A stretch of DNA of 64,000 nucleotides from contig CAVURD010000035.1 in NCBI GenBank assembly GCA_963743785.1, positions 61,073 through 125,072 on the forward strand. The letters are read 5' to 3'. The position numbers were made by a program, and so were the translations under genes. Source of the stretch: Bog-473 sp963743785 (GTDB taxonomy: Bacteria > Actinomycetota > Acidimicrobiia > Acidimicrobiales > RAAP-2). The notes under the pieces were generated by a model. It ran no database searches, was not told the DNA's origin, and saw only the letters and a program-made list of their open reading frames with translations. Shown in pieces: positions 44,998 through 55,428 of this stretch (positions are counted from its first letter, which is position 1; each line of letters starts with the position of its first letter).

Positions 44998-46527
44998 TTG
45001 CCACTGCCAACGGAACCGCCACCTCAACCATGCGAGAAAGCGGGAAGGCGGGCCGCTGTCCGCCGGTGGCTGAAGGACCAACAGCCCACCGAAGTCTCCG
45101 GCCACCAGCCGCTCCGGGAATTGGCGGTGCGGGGTGGCGCGTATCTGGTCGGGCGGGAAGCGTTCGGGATGTGCATCCGCCTGGCCGGCGTGGTGGTGAC
45201 GGTTCGATTGATCGGGCCGAACCACTACGGGATCTACGCCGCCGCCGCGGCGTTCACTCTGGTCGTGACCACGATTGCCCAAATGGGGGCCGAGGTCTAT
45301 TTGATCCGGATGCCCGAGGAGCCGAGTCCGGAGCACTACAACCAGGTCTTCACCTACCTCATCGGCACCTCGCTCGTGACGACCGCAGTGGCGCTGGGTG
45401 CCACGTTTGCCTTCGGCGGCCTGCTCCGCCCCATCGGGGTGTTGGTGCCGTTGCGCATCTTGCTACTCAGCGTGCCCATCAACGTCCTATGGGCCCCCGC
45501 CCAGGCGCGCATCGAGCGGTCGTTCGGCTATCGGAAGATGGGGATCCTGGAGGTAGGCGGTGACCTGGCGCTCTACGGGACCGCGGTGCCACTCGCCATC
45601 TTGGGCTTCGGGGCGTGGTCACTCATCGCCGGTTACTTCGCCTGGCAGACATGGCTCCTGGTGGGCAGTTACGCGTTCTCGGGATTCCGGCCACAGCTCC
45701 GGTGGTCGTCCGATATCGGGCGCCAGCTCACCAGATACGGGTTCAGCTACTCGATGACCTCATGGATCAACCGGCTCAGTGGTCTGGTCAACCCCTTGGT
45801 GGTCGGCGGCTTCTTCGGGGCGGTCGGCGTCGGCTACGTGGCGTTTGCGCAACGCCTGGTCGACACCATCGGCTTTGCCAATCGTGGGGCCTACCGCCTT
45901 GGGCTGGTGGCCATGTCTCGCGTCCCGGCTGTGCAAAAAGGCCGGATCGAGCGGGCCCTCGAAGAGGGTTCCGTGCTCCAACTGGTCGCCCTGGGCGTTC
46001 CCCTGGCCGCGTTCGGGGTCCTCGCTCCAAAGGTGGTCCCCTTCCTCTTCGGCCGTCAGTGGGATGCATCGATCCGTGTGTACTCTCTTTTGGCTTTGGC
46101 GTCGCTGCTCGGGGCGGCCGGACTGATGCAGATCACCTTCTTGCTGTCGCGGGGCCGCAATGGAACCGTGGCCTGGACGGCCGCCATCGGGGGTGCCATC
46201 CTGGCCGCGACGGCGATTCCTCTGGTCTGGCGCTATGGCGTCGACGGATTCGGGTACGCCTCCCTCATCGCCTTGGCCGATCTGATCTTCCTCGACTGGA
46301 AGGTCCGCCAGGAGGTCGCCGTCAGCTACCGGCGGTACCTTCCCTTGACCGCGGTCATAGCGCCTCTGGTCGCCTTTCCACTGCTTTCCTTTCCCCTTTC
46401 CCTGGTGATGTTCGCGCCGGCGGTCGTCTTCCTCATCGTGCCCTCCACCCGACGGCAGGGCATACAACAGATCATGGTGGTGCGATCCGCCCTCTCTCGC
46501 CGCCCGGTCGGGCAGGCTCCCGCATGA
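44998..46527 (+). CDS. Wzx-like polysaccharide flippase (MOP superfamily)
   Basis: About 509 residues with ~12-14 membrane helices: GGAYLVGREAFGMCIRLAG, GPNHYGIYAAAAAFTLVVTT, then LGFGAWSLIAGYFAWQTWLL and FGAVGVGYVAFAQRLVDTIG. It matches the polysaccharide_synt/MviN-like flippases that turn lipid-linked repeat units across the membrane. The start is uncertain; TTG at 44998 is in frame and close to the beginning of recognisable sequence, with no strong ribosome-binding site. Its stop overlaps the next ATG (ATGA), coupling it to the AcpS-ACP gene. Confidence 0.85.
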   Translation: MPLPTEPPPQPCEKAGRRAAVRRWLKDQQPTEVSGHQPLRELAVRGGAYLVGREAFGMCIRLAGVVVTVRLIGPNHYGIYAAAAAFTLVVTTIAQMGAEVYLIRMPEEPSPEHYNQVFTYLIGTSLVTTAVALGATFAFGGLLRPIGVLVPLRILLLSVPINVLWAPAQARIERSFGYRKMGILEVGGDLALYGTAVPLAILGFGAWSLIAGYFAWQTWLLVGSYAFSGFRPQLRWSSDIGRQLTRYGFSYSMTSWINRLSGLVNPLVVGGFFGAVGVGYVAFAQRLVDTIGFANRGAYRLGLVAMSRVPAVQKGRIERALEEGSVLQLVALGVPLAAFGVLAPKVVPFLFGRQWDASIRVYSLLALASLLGAAGLMQITFLLSRGRNGTVAWTAAIGGAILAATAIPLVWRYGVDGFGYASLIALADLIFLDWKVRQEVAVSYRRYLPLTAVIAPLVAFPLLSFPLSLVMFAPAVVFLIVPSTRRQGIQQIMVVRSALSRRPVGQAPA

Positions 46528-47234
46528 TCGAGGCGGAGGGGTACCGGGTAGGCGTTGACCTGACCGACGTCACTCAGGTGGCCCACGCGGTGGCCCGTTT
46601 CGGTGGGCGTTACCTCAATCGGCTGTACACGACGCACGAGCTGGCATGTGCGCGGCGCGGCGCCACCTTCGATCCCCAGTCGTTGGCGGCACGCTTCGCA
46701 GCGAAGGAAGCCACCATCAAGGTCCTGCGGCCAGCCGGCGAACAGCCACCGTGGACATCGATTGAACTGCGACGCCTGCCGAGCGGGGCGTGCGAGATCA
46801 CCTTGAGCGGTGCGGCAGCGGCAATGGCCCGGGCCGAAGGCATCACCTCCCTGGCGGTGAGCGTGACGCACGAAACGACCATGGCCGCGTCCGTGGTCAT
46901 CGCCACGTGTCGGCCGAGCGCGCGTGAACGGTCTGCCATCGCCCTCGGAAAGGCGGGAACGACCACGATGAGACGAAAGGAACTGGAAGCGGCGATCGGG
47001 GTGATTCTGCGCGACGAGGGGCGGCTGTCGATCGATCCGGCCGAGCTGGACGTCGACGACGATCTCTTCGCCGCCGGCATGACGTCGCACGCCAGCGTCA
47101 GCGTGATGCTGGCGTTGGAAGAATCCTTCGGCATCGAGTTCCCCGAGCGCATGCTGCGAAAGCAGACGTTCGAGTCGATAGCCGCCATCGCCGATGCCCT
47201 CACCAGCCTCATCGATGCCGACGTGACGTGCTAG
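46524..47234 (+). CDS. Holo-ACP synthase fused in frame to an acyl carrier protein
   Basis: 236 residues. Residues 1-~140 are an AcpS-type 4'-phosphopantetheinyl transferase: YRVGVDLTDVTQVAHAV carries the Mg-binding Asp and LAARFAAKEATIKVL carries the second metal site and the CoA-binding Lys. From residue 149 (ATG at 46968) the sequence is an acyl carrier protein: LDVDDDLFAAGMTSHASVSV with the probable phosphopantetheine Ser in GMTSHAS rather than the usual DSL, then LEESFGIEFPERMLRKQTFE. No stop separates the two, so this is either a true fusion or a pair with a lost stop. It would load its own carrier. Coupled to the flippase by ATGA. Confidence 0.85.
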   Translation: MIEAEGYRVGVDLTDVTQVAHAVARFGGRYLNRLYTTHELACARRGATFDPQSLAARFAAKEATIKVLRPAGEQPPWTSIELRRLPSGACEITLSGAAAAMARAEGITSLAVSVTHETTMAASVVIATCRPSARERSAIALGKAGTTTMRRKELEAAIGVILRDEGRLSIDPAELDVDDDLFAAGMTSHASVSVMLALEESFGIEFPERMLRKQTFESIAAIADALTSLIDADVTC

Positions 47235-47268
47235 CGACGTTGCCGCCACCTCTCCGGGGCGGGCCGGC

Positions 47269-49075
47269 ATGAGCCTGTTCTCGGCTCGCGCCCGTCCCGT
47301 CCAGCCGGTGGCGGGTGGTACCGGAAACGCCACACCCCTGTGGTTCGGCCCCGACGAACGGCCCCTCTTTGGTTGGGTGCACGCCCCGAACGATGGCATG
47401 GCTCGGGGCGCAGCCGTCCTGTGTCCACCGCTCTTTCTCGAGCAGGACATTGCGTACTACTCGTTCCGGCGTCTGGCCGAGGAACTGGCTGCTCGTGGCG
47501 TGCTCGCCGTTCGGTTTGACTACGACGGGACAGGCGACTCGGCCGGGGGGGACGAAGATCCCGACCGGGTTCGGGCTTGGCTGCAGAGCATCGTCGGCCG
47601 CGGCAGGACTGGCTCGCGACCTCGGCGCATCCTCGCTCGTCCTGGTCGGCATGCGAGCCGGTGCGCTCCTGGCCGCGTCCGCCCTTCAGGCCACCGACGC
47701 CACGGGCTTCGTGGCCTGGGACCCTCGCCATTCGGGACGGCGGATGGTCAGGGAAGAGCACGCCCTGCATCGGCTTCGTTTTGCCGATGCAGCCGTCCCG
47801 GCCGATGGGGTCGAGCTGCCGGGCTTCGTGCTCAGCCCCGAGACCGCACTCGACCTCGAACGGCTTGAGCCCGACGCGCCCGGGTCCGGATTGGAATGTG
47901 CCCTCGTGCTCCTGCGATCGTCGGAGTCGATCCCGGCCCCTCTGGCCGTCGCACTCGGCGACAGCCATCTGGAGCTCGGCGAGGCCGTGGGACAACGGCA
48001 GTTGCTCGAAGGGAACGGCGAACATCAGCAAATACCCCTGGTCACGATCGAACGCATCGCCACCTGGGTCTCCGAGTCCTTTTCACCGCCGGCCTTCGCG
48101 GTGAAGTCGGCCACCTCCATGGCCCGCTGCATCCCCGACGGGAACGGCCGCACCCTCGTTGAGCGTACGGTCCGAATTGCGCCCTCCGGCCTCTTCGGCA
48201 TTGAAACCGCGAACGCCACTGCGTCGGCAGGGCCGACGGTGATCTTCGTCAACAACGGATTCGGATCCCATGTGGGCCCGAGCCGATTGTGGGTGGTGTT
48301 GGCCCGCCGATGGGCTGCGGCGGGACTGCGCTGCGTGCGGCTCGACCTGAGCGGCATCGGCGACAGCCCGTCGCGGGAGGGACTCCCCGAGCACGTCGTG
48401 TATGCCCCGGCCGCCTTCGACGATCTGTTCGATGCCGTTCGGTTTCTCTGCCCCGACGATCCCACCAATGTCGTCTTCGTCGGATTGTGCTCGGGTGGCT
48501 ATCAGGCACTCGAGGCCGCTGTCGCCCAGCGGGCCAAGGGGGTCTGCGTGGTGAATCCCGTGCTGCGTTTCCGACCACCTGAACTCGATGACGGACCCAT
48601 CGATCCACGCCGTCGATTGTGTCGTCCGACCACGAACGTCTCTCGGGTCGCCCGACGGTTGCCCGACCGGGGGCCCCTGAGCGGACCGCGGCTGCAGACC
48701 TGGCGCCAGGTCGGCTTCGGTGAACCGCACAAATCGCAGGCTCCCTGGATCCGCGACCTGGTCGATTCCCACGTCGACACCCTGTGCATCTGCGGCGAGG
48801 ACGAGGCCGCGGCGATCGCCGTCGAAATGAGCACAACGGGCCGCCACCAGGACTTCGAAGTCCAGATCTACCCCGGCCTCGACCATGCGCTGCTCTCCGC
48901 CGGTCAACGAGACCAGGTCGTCGAGCGCATGTCCGACCACGTCCTCAGCCGTTTCGCCGCGGCGACGGCCGTGGTCCGCCACGACACAGCGACGGCGGAG
49001 GGCGCGGCGCCCTCCTCATGGACGCCCGCCGATTCGCCCCACCGCGCCGACGTCCAAGATCTTGAGGATGGATGA
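47269..49075 (+). CDS. Tandem alpha/beta-hydrolase protein, frameshifted
   Basis: About 600 residues in two hydrolase halves. Half 1: PLFGWVHAPNDGMARGAAVL, FRRLAEELAARGVLAVRFDY and DGTGDSAGGDED. After a shift near 47600 comes LVLVGMRAGALLAASALQ, where the nucleophile position is Arg (GMRAG) and so probably inactive. Half 2: TVIFVNNGFGSHVGPSRLWV, CVRLDLSGIGDSPSREG and VFVGLCSGGYQALEAAV, where the nucleophile elbow GLCSG is intact, plus a late YPGLDHALLS with the His. Paired hydrolases of this kind are known from exosortase-linked polysaccharide loci. It follows the AcpS-ACP gene by 34 bp. It may cleave an acyl or ester intermediate. Confidence 0.8.
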
Positions 49076-49295
49076 CGAAGTTTCTCGTCCCGGCCGAGAT
49101 GACCCACCTGCCACACGAGCGCTCGTCGCCGCAGGTCAAGGACGCGAGACACTCGGAGTCCGGCTTCAACGGCGGCCCGGGAACGTGCACCCGGTCACCT
49201 CTACGCATTCCTAGGTGAACTAGTTTGGGTCAGGGCGCCGGCCGAAAACCGAATTCGGTCGACCAAGATGGATCTAGCAGGGGTGAGGCTCGTAG

Positions 49296-52167
49296 ATGGG
49301 GAACTCGGTTGGCAGTCGGTACAGGTACGGAGCCAGCTTCGTCGACCGCACGTCGGGTGTGCGGTTCGAAGGGCACCATCCCGTCGAGCGACCCGACCTA
49401 TGGAAGATCTACCTGAACGAAGCCGAGGGCCGCTACCGCAACTTCGGCACCGAGGACGCACTCCGCCGGCAGATCCTCGACGACGGTGACGGCGTGCCCC
49501 TGTTCTTCCTGGGCTTCGACGCCCACGGAGAGCCCGTGGCCGGCGTGCGCGTCCACGGCCCGTTGGACGCCAGCTACCAGGCCATCTTGATGCAGGAGAT
49601 GGGAGGCTCACCGGAAATCAACGAGATCGCGTGCCTGATCGACAACGAGGTGCGCCTCGGTGCCCTCGAGATCAAAGGGGCCTGGTCGAAGGGCGAGGCG
49701 GTCGTCGGCTACGGCTTGGCCGTCGCCCTCTCGCGCTGCGTCACCCACGCCATGAACTGGCTGGGAGCCGAGTTCGCCATCGCCGCCGTGTCGGAGACAT
49801 GGCTGGCGCTCGGCAAGGACACCGGAGCCAGGATGGTGGGCACCGCTTCGGTCCCCTTCCCAGACGATCGGTACCGAACCATTGCCCTGCAATGGCGCCG
49901 CTCCCGCAGTCAGGAGCTGTGCTCACCGCCGCACCAGAAGGCCCTGCGCATCGAGGGGGAGGAGCTCTCCCGAGGCCCCACGCTCCTGGGCTCGGGTCCG
50001 CTCGAGCCGGCGTCGACCCGGACGCGCGCCTGGCGGCCACTGGTCTTGGACATGAAGACGAGGGCGCAACGCGAAGTGCTTGCGGGTCCTCCGAGAGGAT
50101 CCCTCGCTGCAGGTCATCGACCGCCTACCCGATCAGCTGGAACAACTCGCCCAAATCAAGCCGACGCCGAGCCAGGCCGTGCTGGAGGAGGGGCAGCGGT
50201 GGGTCTACTACCCCTGGCGCCAAGCGGTGGTGCGGTTGCTGGCGCCGCGCGCCTTCGCCACCCTCCGCCTCGATCGCAACCGCAACAAGCTGACCCGCGA
50301 CGAGCAGGCCCGTCAGCGGGCGCTCCGGATCGGCGTGGTCGGTCTGAGTGCCGGTCACTCCATCGCCCACGTCCTGGCCATGGAGGGCCTGGCCGGAGAG
50401 CTTCGTCTGGCCGACTTCGACACGATTGAGCTGTCCAATCTGAACCGCATCCCGGCGTCCGTGCTCGATCTGGGCGTCAACAAGGCCATCGTGGCCGCTC
50501 GTCGGATCGGTGAGATCGATCCGTACCTCCGGGTCGAGACCGTCCCCGAAGGGATCCACTCCGACAATCTCGGCAACTTCCTCGACGGCCTCGACCTCGT
50601 CATCGAGGAGTGCGATTCACTCGACGTGAAGCTTCTCGTGCGCGAGATGGCGCGCGAGCGCCGCATCCCGGTCCTGATGGAGACCAGCGACCGTGGCGTT
50701 CTCGACGTCGAGCGCTTCGACCTGGAACCGAACCGGCCGATCTTCCACGGCCTTTTGGGCTCCACGAAGTCCTCCGAGTTGGCCGGATTGACGCTGGCCG
50801 AGAAGGCCCCGTACGTGCTGCGGATGCTCGGTGCGGAAGACGTGTCGTCCCGCGGCGCGGCCTCGTTCCTGGAGCTGGCGGCGGGGGCCGTCACCGGATG
50901 GCCACAGCTCGGCAGCGAGGTCACGCTCGGCGCCGCGACCGCCGCCGCCGCTGTACGCCGGATCGGCTTGGCGGGGGAGCTCCCCTCGGGCCGGGTGCGC
51001 TTTGACGTTGAAGAGGTACTGGCCGGCGTGGCCCCGGTGGTCGTGGACGTCGAGTCCGAGATGGAACCTCCGGTCGAGAGGCCGGATCAGTCGCTGCCCG
51101 ACGGTGCCGATCCGATCGATGTCATCGTCGATGCCGCCCGTTGGGCCCCCTCGGGCGGAAATATTCAGCCCTGGCGCTTCGAGGCGGATGCGAAGGAAAT
51201 CCGCATGTACCTCGTTCCGGAGCGCACGACCACGATGGACGTGGAACACCGGGGCAGCTACGTCGGGATCGGGGCGGCCCTCTTCAACGGCCGCGTCGCC
51301 GCCGCCGCGCAGAAGAAACTCGGATCGATTCGCCTGTTCCCCGAGGGATCCCCGTCCCACCACGTCGCCACGTTGCAGATCGGATCGTCGACTGACCACG
51401 AGATCGTCCCCCTCCAGCCTCACCTACGGACGCGGGCGGCCAACCGTCAGGTCGGGGACCCCTCCCCCATCGACGACGAGGTCGTCCAACTGCTGGCTCG
51501 GGGTGTCGAACGGGAAGGGGCGCGGTTGCGCATCCTCACCGCCCGCGATCGCATGGGGAACTGCGCCGAAGTGTTGGCCGAGTCCGATCGGCTCCGCTTC
51601 CTCATCCCGACGCTGCACCGCGAGATGATCGGTGAGCTGCGCTGGCCCGGACGGGACTCCCTGGAGGAAGGGCTCGACGTACGGACGCTCGAGCTGTCCC
51701 CACCCGAGATGGCCGCCCTTGAAATCATGCGCCGCGCCGACGTCATGGAGCAACTGGCCGATTGGCGGGCCGGCCAGGCGCTGGGCGGGCGTACCTTCGC
51801 CACCGTCGGATCGAGTTCCGCCCTCGCCGTGATCACCGTTCCCAGGACGGACGCCATCTGGTACGTCCGCGGCGGAGCCGCCGTCGAGCGCTTCTGGCTC
51901 ACCGCGGAACTCCATGGTCTGGCCGTGCAGCCCGTCTCACCGGTCTTTCTCTACGCCGTCGACGAGAAGGACTACCTCGAACTCGGGGGCGAGCGCCATG
52001 TCGACGCGCTCTTCGGCTTGTCCAAGCGCTTCAACGAACTGTGGGATCTCGATGACGGGGAACGAGTTGCCCTCCTTTTCCGGATCACCCACGCCGCACC
52101 ACCGAGTGTGCACAGTGCCCGGCTCCCTCTCACGCATCTCCTCAGCCGCGAGCAGCCCTCGGCCTGA
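49296..52167 (+). CDS. Acyltransferase-like / ThiF-E1 / nitroreductase fusion (Rv1355c/MoeY-type), frameshifted
   Basis: About 957 residues joined across one shift near 50085. Residues ~1-210 are an N-acyltransferase-like (GNAT/LuxI or FeeM-type) domain: DGVPLFFLGFDAHGEPVAGV, then EINEIACLIDNEVRLGALEI and GYGLAVALSRCVTHAMNWLG. The middle is an E1-like adenylating domain with RIGVVGLSAGHSIAHVLAME and ADFDTIELSNLNRIPASVLD (the DxDxxxxSNLNR signature). It lacks an obvious CxxC zinc pair. The C-terminal ~380 residues are a nitroreductase/SagB-like flavin domain, DAARWAPSGGNIQPWRFEAD and YVRGGAAVERFWLTAELHGL. The E1-nitroreductase part corresponds to M. tuberculosis Rv1355c, called MoeY. Placement after an ACP suggests acyl-ACP use; a molybdopterin role is doubtful here. 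Confidence 0.85.
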
Positions 52168-52314
52168 ACCGCGGCCACGGACTTTCCCCGGGGAGCGGAA
52201 GGAATGTCCCCACCTGCAGAGTCGTCTGCGCTACCATTGAGGGACTGAATCCCAGGTGGGGGGCCACAATCGCGTACCCCTGCACTCGATTCTTTCGATG
52301 AAGCCAGGTATGTC

Positions 52315-54618
52315 GTGACCACTTTCCCGAACAGTTCTCCCGCCATCACCGGTCTACAGACCCGTCTCGTCGTCGAGACGTTGGTACAGGTGGTACCGGG
52401 TACCGAGATCGTCGCCATCGTGGCCGAATCGGTCGACGCCATTGTCGGCGTCGACCTCGAGTCGTTTTCGGCGCCCGGGTCGGAGGACGCCCTGGCGCAT
52501 ATTCAAAAGCGGGTCCAGAACCAGTTTGGTGGGGATTCCCCGATCGGCTCGTTCTCGTGTGTGGTCTCGGGGGTCGCCTGGGGAGTTCTGGTCGAGCCCG
52601 TCGAAGTGCGAGATGGCCCTGTCCTCGGCGCCCTCGTCGTGGCCCGTCAGGGACGCGCCTGGTCCAGCCGAGAACGCGCCCTGGCCAAGACGTTCGGGGG
52701 TCTGCTCAGCCACGCCGCGACATTGTCAGCGCGCGAAAGCGCACTGCTGCACCGACAGAGGCTCGATGAGCTGGTGAGCCAGGTGGCGGAGCGACTCATG
52801 TCGGCCTCGTCGCGGAATCGGCAGGAGACCCTCACCTGGACCACACGCGTGCTCGGTGAGTTCCTCGGGGCCGATACTGCCTTCCTGCGGCGCAATGATC
52901 ACGCCAGGGGTATGAGCGTGATGGTGGCGGAGTGGCCCCCGCGGGAGAACATACCGGATCCCGATCCTCTGGGTGAAGTGCCGTTCGACGCTGACCCGAT
53001 CTTCGAACGGACCAGGGATCTCCGAGGGCCCTTCCTGTCCGGCGTGCAGGAAACACCCGAAGAGTACCTGGAGCGCGTCGAGGAGGGTTCGGGCGTGGCT
53101 GATGTCGACGGTGCCGCCGTGCCGCTCCTCCTGGCCGACGCCACCTGGGGCGTTCTGGGGTTCCTCCACTTCGGCCGCCACGCCTGGACCAAGGCGGAAA
53201 TCAATGCCCTGCAGGCGGTCGCATCCATGCTGGTGCAACTCCAGGCCCGACTCGACGCCGAAGCGCGGACCGAGTACATCGCCCACCACGATGACCTCAC
53301 CGGACTGCCCAATCGTCGAGCCTTGCTCGGGGAGTTGGAAGATCGTCTGGCGGCCCACCGCGAGACGGCCATCCTCTTCTTCGACCTCGACCGCTTCAAG
53401 GTCATGAACGACTTCTTGGGTCACGCCAGCGGCGACCGGGTCCTGACCACCATCGCCGACCGGATCCGCACCAGCATCAGAGGCAATGACTTCGCGGCCC
53501 GCCTGGGCGGCGACGAGTTCGTGATCCTGGTCGATGAGGCCATCAGCGAGTTGGAGGTGCTTTCCTCCGCTCATCGCATCCTCGAGGTCGTCGGCCGACC
53601 CATCAACTTTGCCGGTCAACAGGTGAGCCATACGGCAAGCATCGGCATCGTCCTCTCCAAGCCCGGCTCCGAGAACGGGATGGAACTGCTCGGGTGGGCG
53701 GATGTCGCCCTTTACGCCGCCAAGCGACAGGGTCGGAACCGAGCGGTGGTGTTCGACGAAGTGCTGCGGGTCGGCGTCAGTGAACGCTCGCAGACGGAAT
53801 TGATGCTGCGAGAAGCCATCGATTCCGATGGCCTGCGTCTTCACTTCCAGCCTGAAGTGGACTTGCGGACGGGCCAGCTCCTCGCCGTCGAGGCCCTCGT
53901 CCGCTGGCAGCATCCGACGCGTGGGCTTTTGCCGGCGTCCGCCTTCATCGTCGTGGCCGAAGAGACCGCCCTGGTGGTCGACATGGGCCGATGGGTCTTT
54001 GAAGAGGCATGTCGGCAACTCGCCCAGTGGCGCCGGGACTACCCCGAGCTCCCGATCGTCGTCCGGGTCAACATGTCGCCGGCCCAGTTCGTGACCAATG
54101 GATTGGTGGAGTTCGTGGAGGATTGCCTGCGCCACCATCGCATCCCGGGGCGGCAACTGTGCATTGAGATCACCGAACATGCCGTACTGCAGGAACCCGA
54201 CCAGACGGCGCGGATGCTTCGGGGGTTCCAGGCTCTCGGCGTGGAGGTCGCCTTGGACGACTTCGGAACTGGGTTCGCCTCAATGACCGAGCTGAAACGC
54301 CTACCGGTCAACCTGCTCAAGCTCGATACCAGCTTCGTGCAGGGCATCACCACCGACCCCAGCGACCGAGCCATCGTCGAAGCGATCATCCAGCTCGGCC
54401 GCGCCCTCCGTCTGGAAGTCATCGCCGAAGGCATCGAGTCCAGTGCGACCATCGACAAGCTGCTCGAAATGGGCTGCCATCGCGGCCAGGGGTACCTCAT
54501 CGCCGTCCCCATGGCCGCCGAGGAACTGGCCCCCATCATGCAGGCGGGAGCCGTGCCTCTCTCCCTCCTGCACACTGCGGACACCACCGACGTCGCCCTG
54601 GCGGACGGGAAACGTTGA
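52315..54618 (+). CDS. GAF-GGDEF-EAL protein (c-di-GMP synthesis/hydrolysis)
   Basis: 767 residues. The N-terminal sensory part (~1-310) looks like two GAF units, the second around DADPIFERTRDLRGPFLSGV and VPLLLADATWGVLGFLHFGR. The GGDEF domain starts DDLTGLPNRRALLGELED and has an intact LGGDEFVILVDE. The EAL domain has LLAVEALVRWQHPTRGLLP, EITEHAVLQEP, VALDDFGTGFASMTELKR and IAEGIESSATIDKLLEMGCH, so the metal and catalytic residues appear present. Both activities are therefore possible. GTG start. First gene of a three-gene operon just downstream of the polysaccharide locus; a role in tuning polymer production is likely. Confidence 0.9.
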   Translation: MTTFPNSSPAITGLQTRLVVETLVQVVPGTEIVAIVAESVDAIVGVDLESFSAPGSEDALAHIQKRVQNQFGGDSPIGSFSCVVSGVAWGVLVEPVEVRDGPVLGALVVARQGRAWSSRERALAKTFGGLLSHAATLSARESALLHRQRLDELVSQVAERLMSASSRNRQETLTWTTRVLGEFLGADTAFLRRNDHARGMSVMVAEWPPRENIPDPDPLGEVPFDADPIFERTRDLRGPFLSGVQETPEEYLERVEEGSGVADVDGAAVPLLLADATWGVLGFLHFGRHAWTKAEINALQAVASMLVQLQARLDAEARTEYIAHHDDLTGLPNRRALLGELEDRLAAHRETAILFFDLDRFKVMNDFLGHASGDRVLTTIADRIRTSIRGNDFAARLGGDEFVILVDEAISELEVLSSAHRILEVVGRPINFAGQQVSHTASIGIVLSKPGSENGMELLGWADVALYAAKRQGRNRAVVFDEVLRVGVSERSQTELMLREAIDSDGLRLHFQPEVDLRTGQLLAVEALVRWQHPTRGLLPASAFIVVAEETALVVDMGRWVFEEACRQLAQWRRDYPELPIVVRVNMSPAQFVTNGLVEFVEDCLRHHRIPGRQLCIEITEHAVLQEPDQTARMLRGFQALGVEVALDDFGTGFASMTELKRLPVNLLKLDTSFVQGITTDPSDRAIVEAIIQLGRALRLEVIAEGIESSATIDKLLEMGCHRGQGYLIAVPMAAEELAPIMQAGAVPLSLLHTADTTDVALADGKR

Positions 54619-54624
54619 GATTTG

Positions 54625-55428
54625 GTGAGCAGCACGGCCACGTTCGACGCTGAGATCTCAGAACCACCCTACGATTCGCGCGCCTTTCTGGCGAAACTCG
54701 ACCAGCTGTCGACGAATGAATTCGGCATCGGCTTCGTCTATTCGGTCCTGGAACTGCTGGCGCGCCATTATCACCTCGTGGACGTCGTGGTGGTGGTGGG
54801 GGACGACTCGCTCGGCATGCAGTCGTTCCGCCTCGACCGTAAGAAGGTGAGTAGCGACTCGCTGGTCACCGTCCCCGGCGTCTTCTCCGAACCCGATGCT
54901 GTCCCCGACGTGGTGAAGGATGTCGTTCGCAGCGTGTGTCAGCTCGCCCTGTCTCTCCATGTGGCTCGGCATGGCGCGGCTCACGACCGTCTCACCAACA
55001 TCGCCAATCGTCGATACTTTGACTCTGCCTTGCGTACAGCAGCCGTTCAGAGCGCCCGGTACGGATGGAGGTTCACTCTCGTGTTGGCCGATGTGAACGG
55101 CTATCAGGCCATCAGTGATCAGGTCGGGCCATCGGTCAGTGACAACCTGTTACGAACCTTCGGGTACGCCCTGCGCCAATCGGTTCGTAGCGGTGATACC
55201 GCCGCCCGGATCGGGGGCGACGAATTTGGTGTCATCTTGTGGAACGCGGAAAGAGCCGAGGTGTTGGCGTTTACCGACCGACTGCGTGCACTGCCCGTGG
55301 CGGGAGCGGAACAAATCAACTTCACCATCGGCACGGCGACATCGCCCCGTGACTCCACCGACCCCACCGAGCTCTATCGCATTGCCGCCGCTCGCCTCGA
55401 CGAGAAGAAGAGCGCCAAGCCGCAATGA
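54625..55428 (+). CDS. GGDEF-domain protein, probable diguanylate cyclase
   Basis: 267 residues. The N-terminal ~115 residues are an unassigned sensory region (FGIGFVYSVLELLARHYHLV). The GGDEF domain follows: DRLTNIANRRYFDSALRTAA, VLADVNGYQAISDQVGPSVS and an intact ARIGGDEFGVILWNAE. The usual D in the first metal site is kept (LADVNG). The GTG start is 7 bp after the GGDEF-EAL stop, and its stop overlaps the next ATG, so all three genes are one transcript. Confidence 0.85.
   Translation: MSSTATFDAEISEPPYDSRAFLAKLDQLSTNEFGIGFVYSVLELLARHYHLVDVVVVVGDDSLGMQSFRLDRKKVSSDSLVTVPGVFSEPDAVPDVVKDVVRSVCQLALSLHVARHGAAHDRLTNIANRRYFDSALRTAAVQSARYGWRFTLVLADVNGYQAISDQVGPSVSDNLLRTFGYALRQSVRSGDTAARIGGDEFGVILWNAERAEVLAFTDRLRALPVAGAEQINFTIGTATSPRDSTDPTELYRIAAARLDEKKSAKPQ

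Noticed and set aside
49296..52167. Assigning the fusion to molybdopterin synthesis on the MoeY name
   Set aside because: The N-terminal acyltransferase-like domain and the ACP/hydrolase neighbours do not fit; no other molybdopterin genes are present in the window.
52726..54180. A 484-codon minus-strand open frame
   Set aside because: Antisense to the GGDEF-EAL gene, which is unambiguous.
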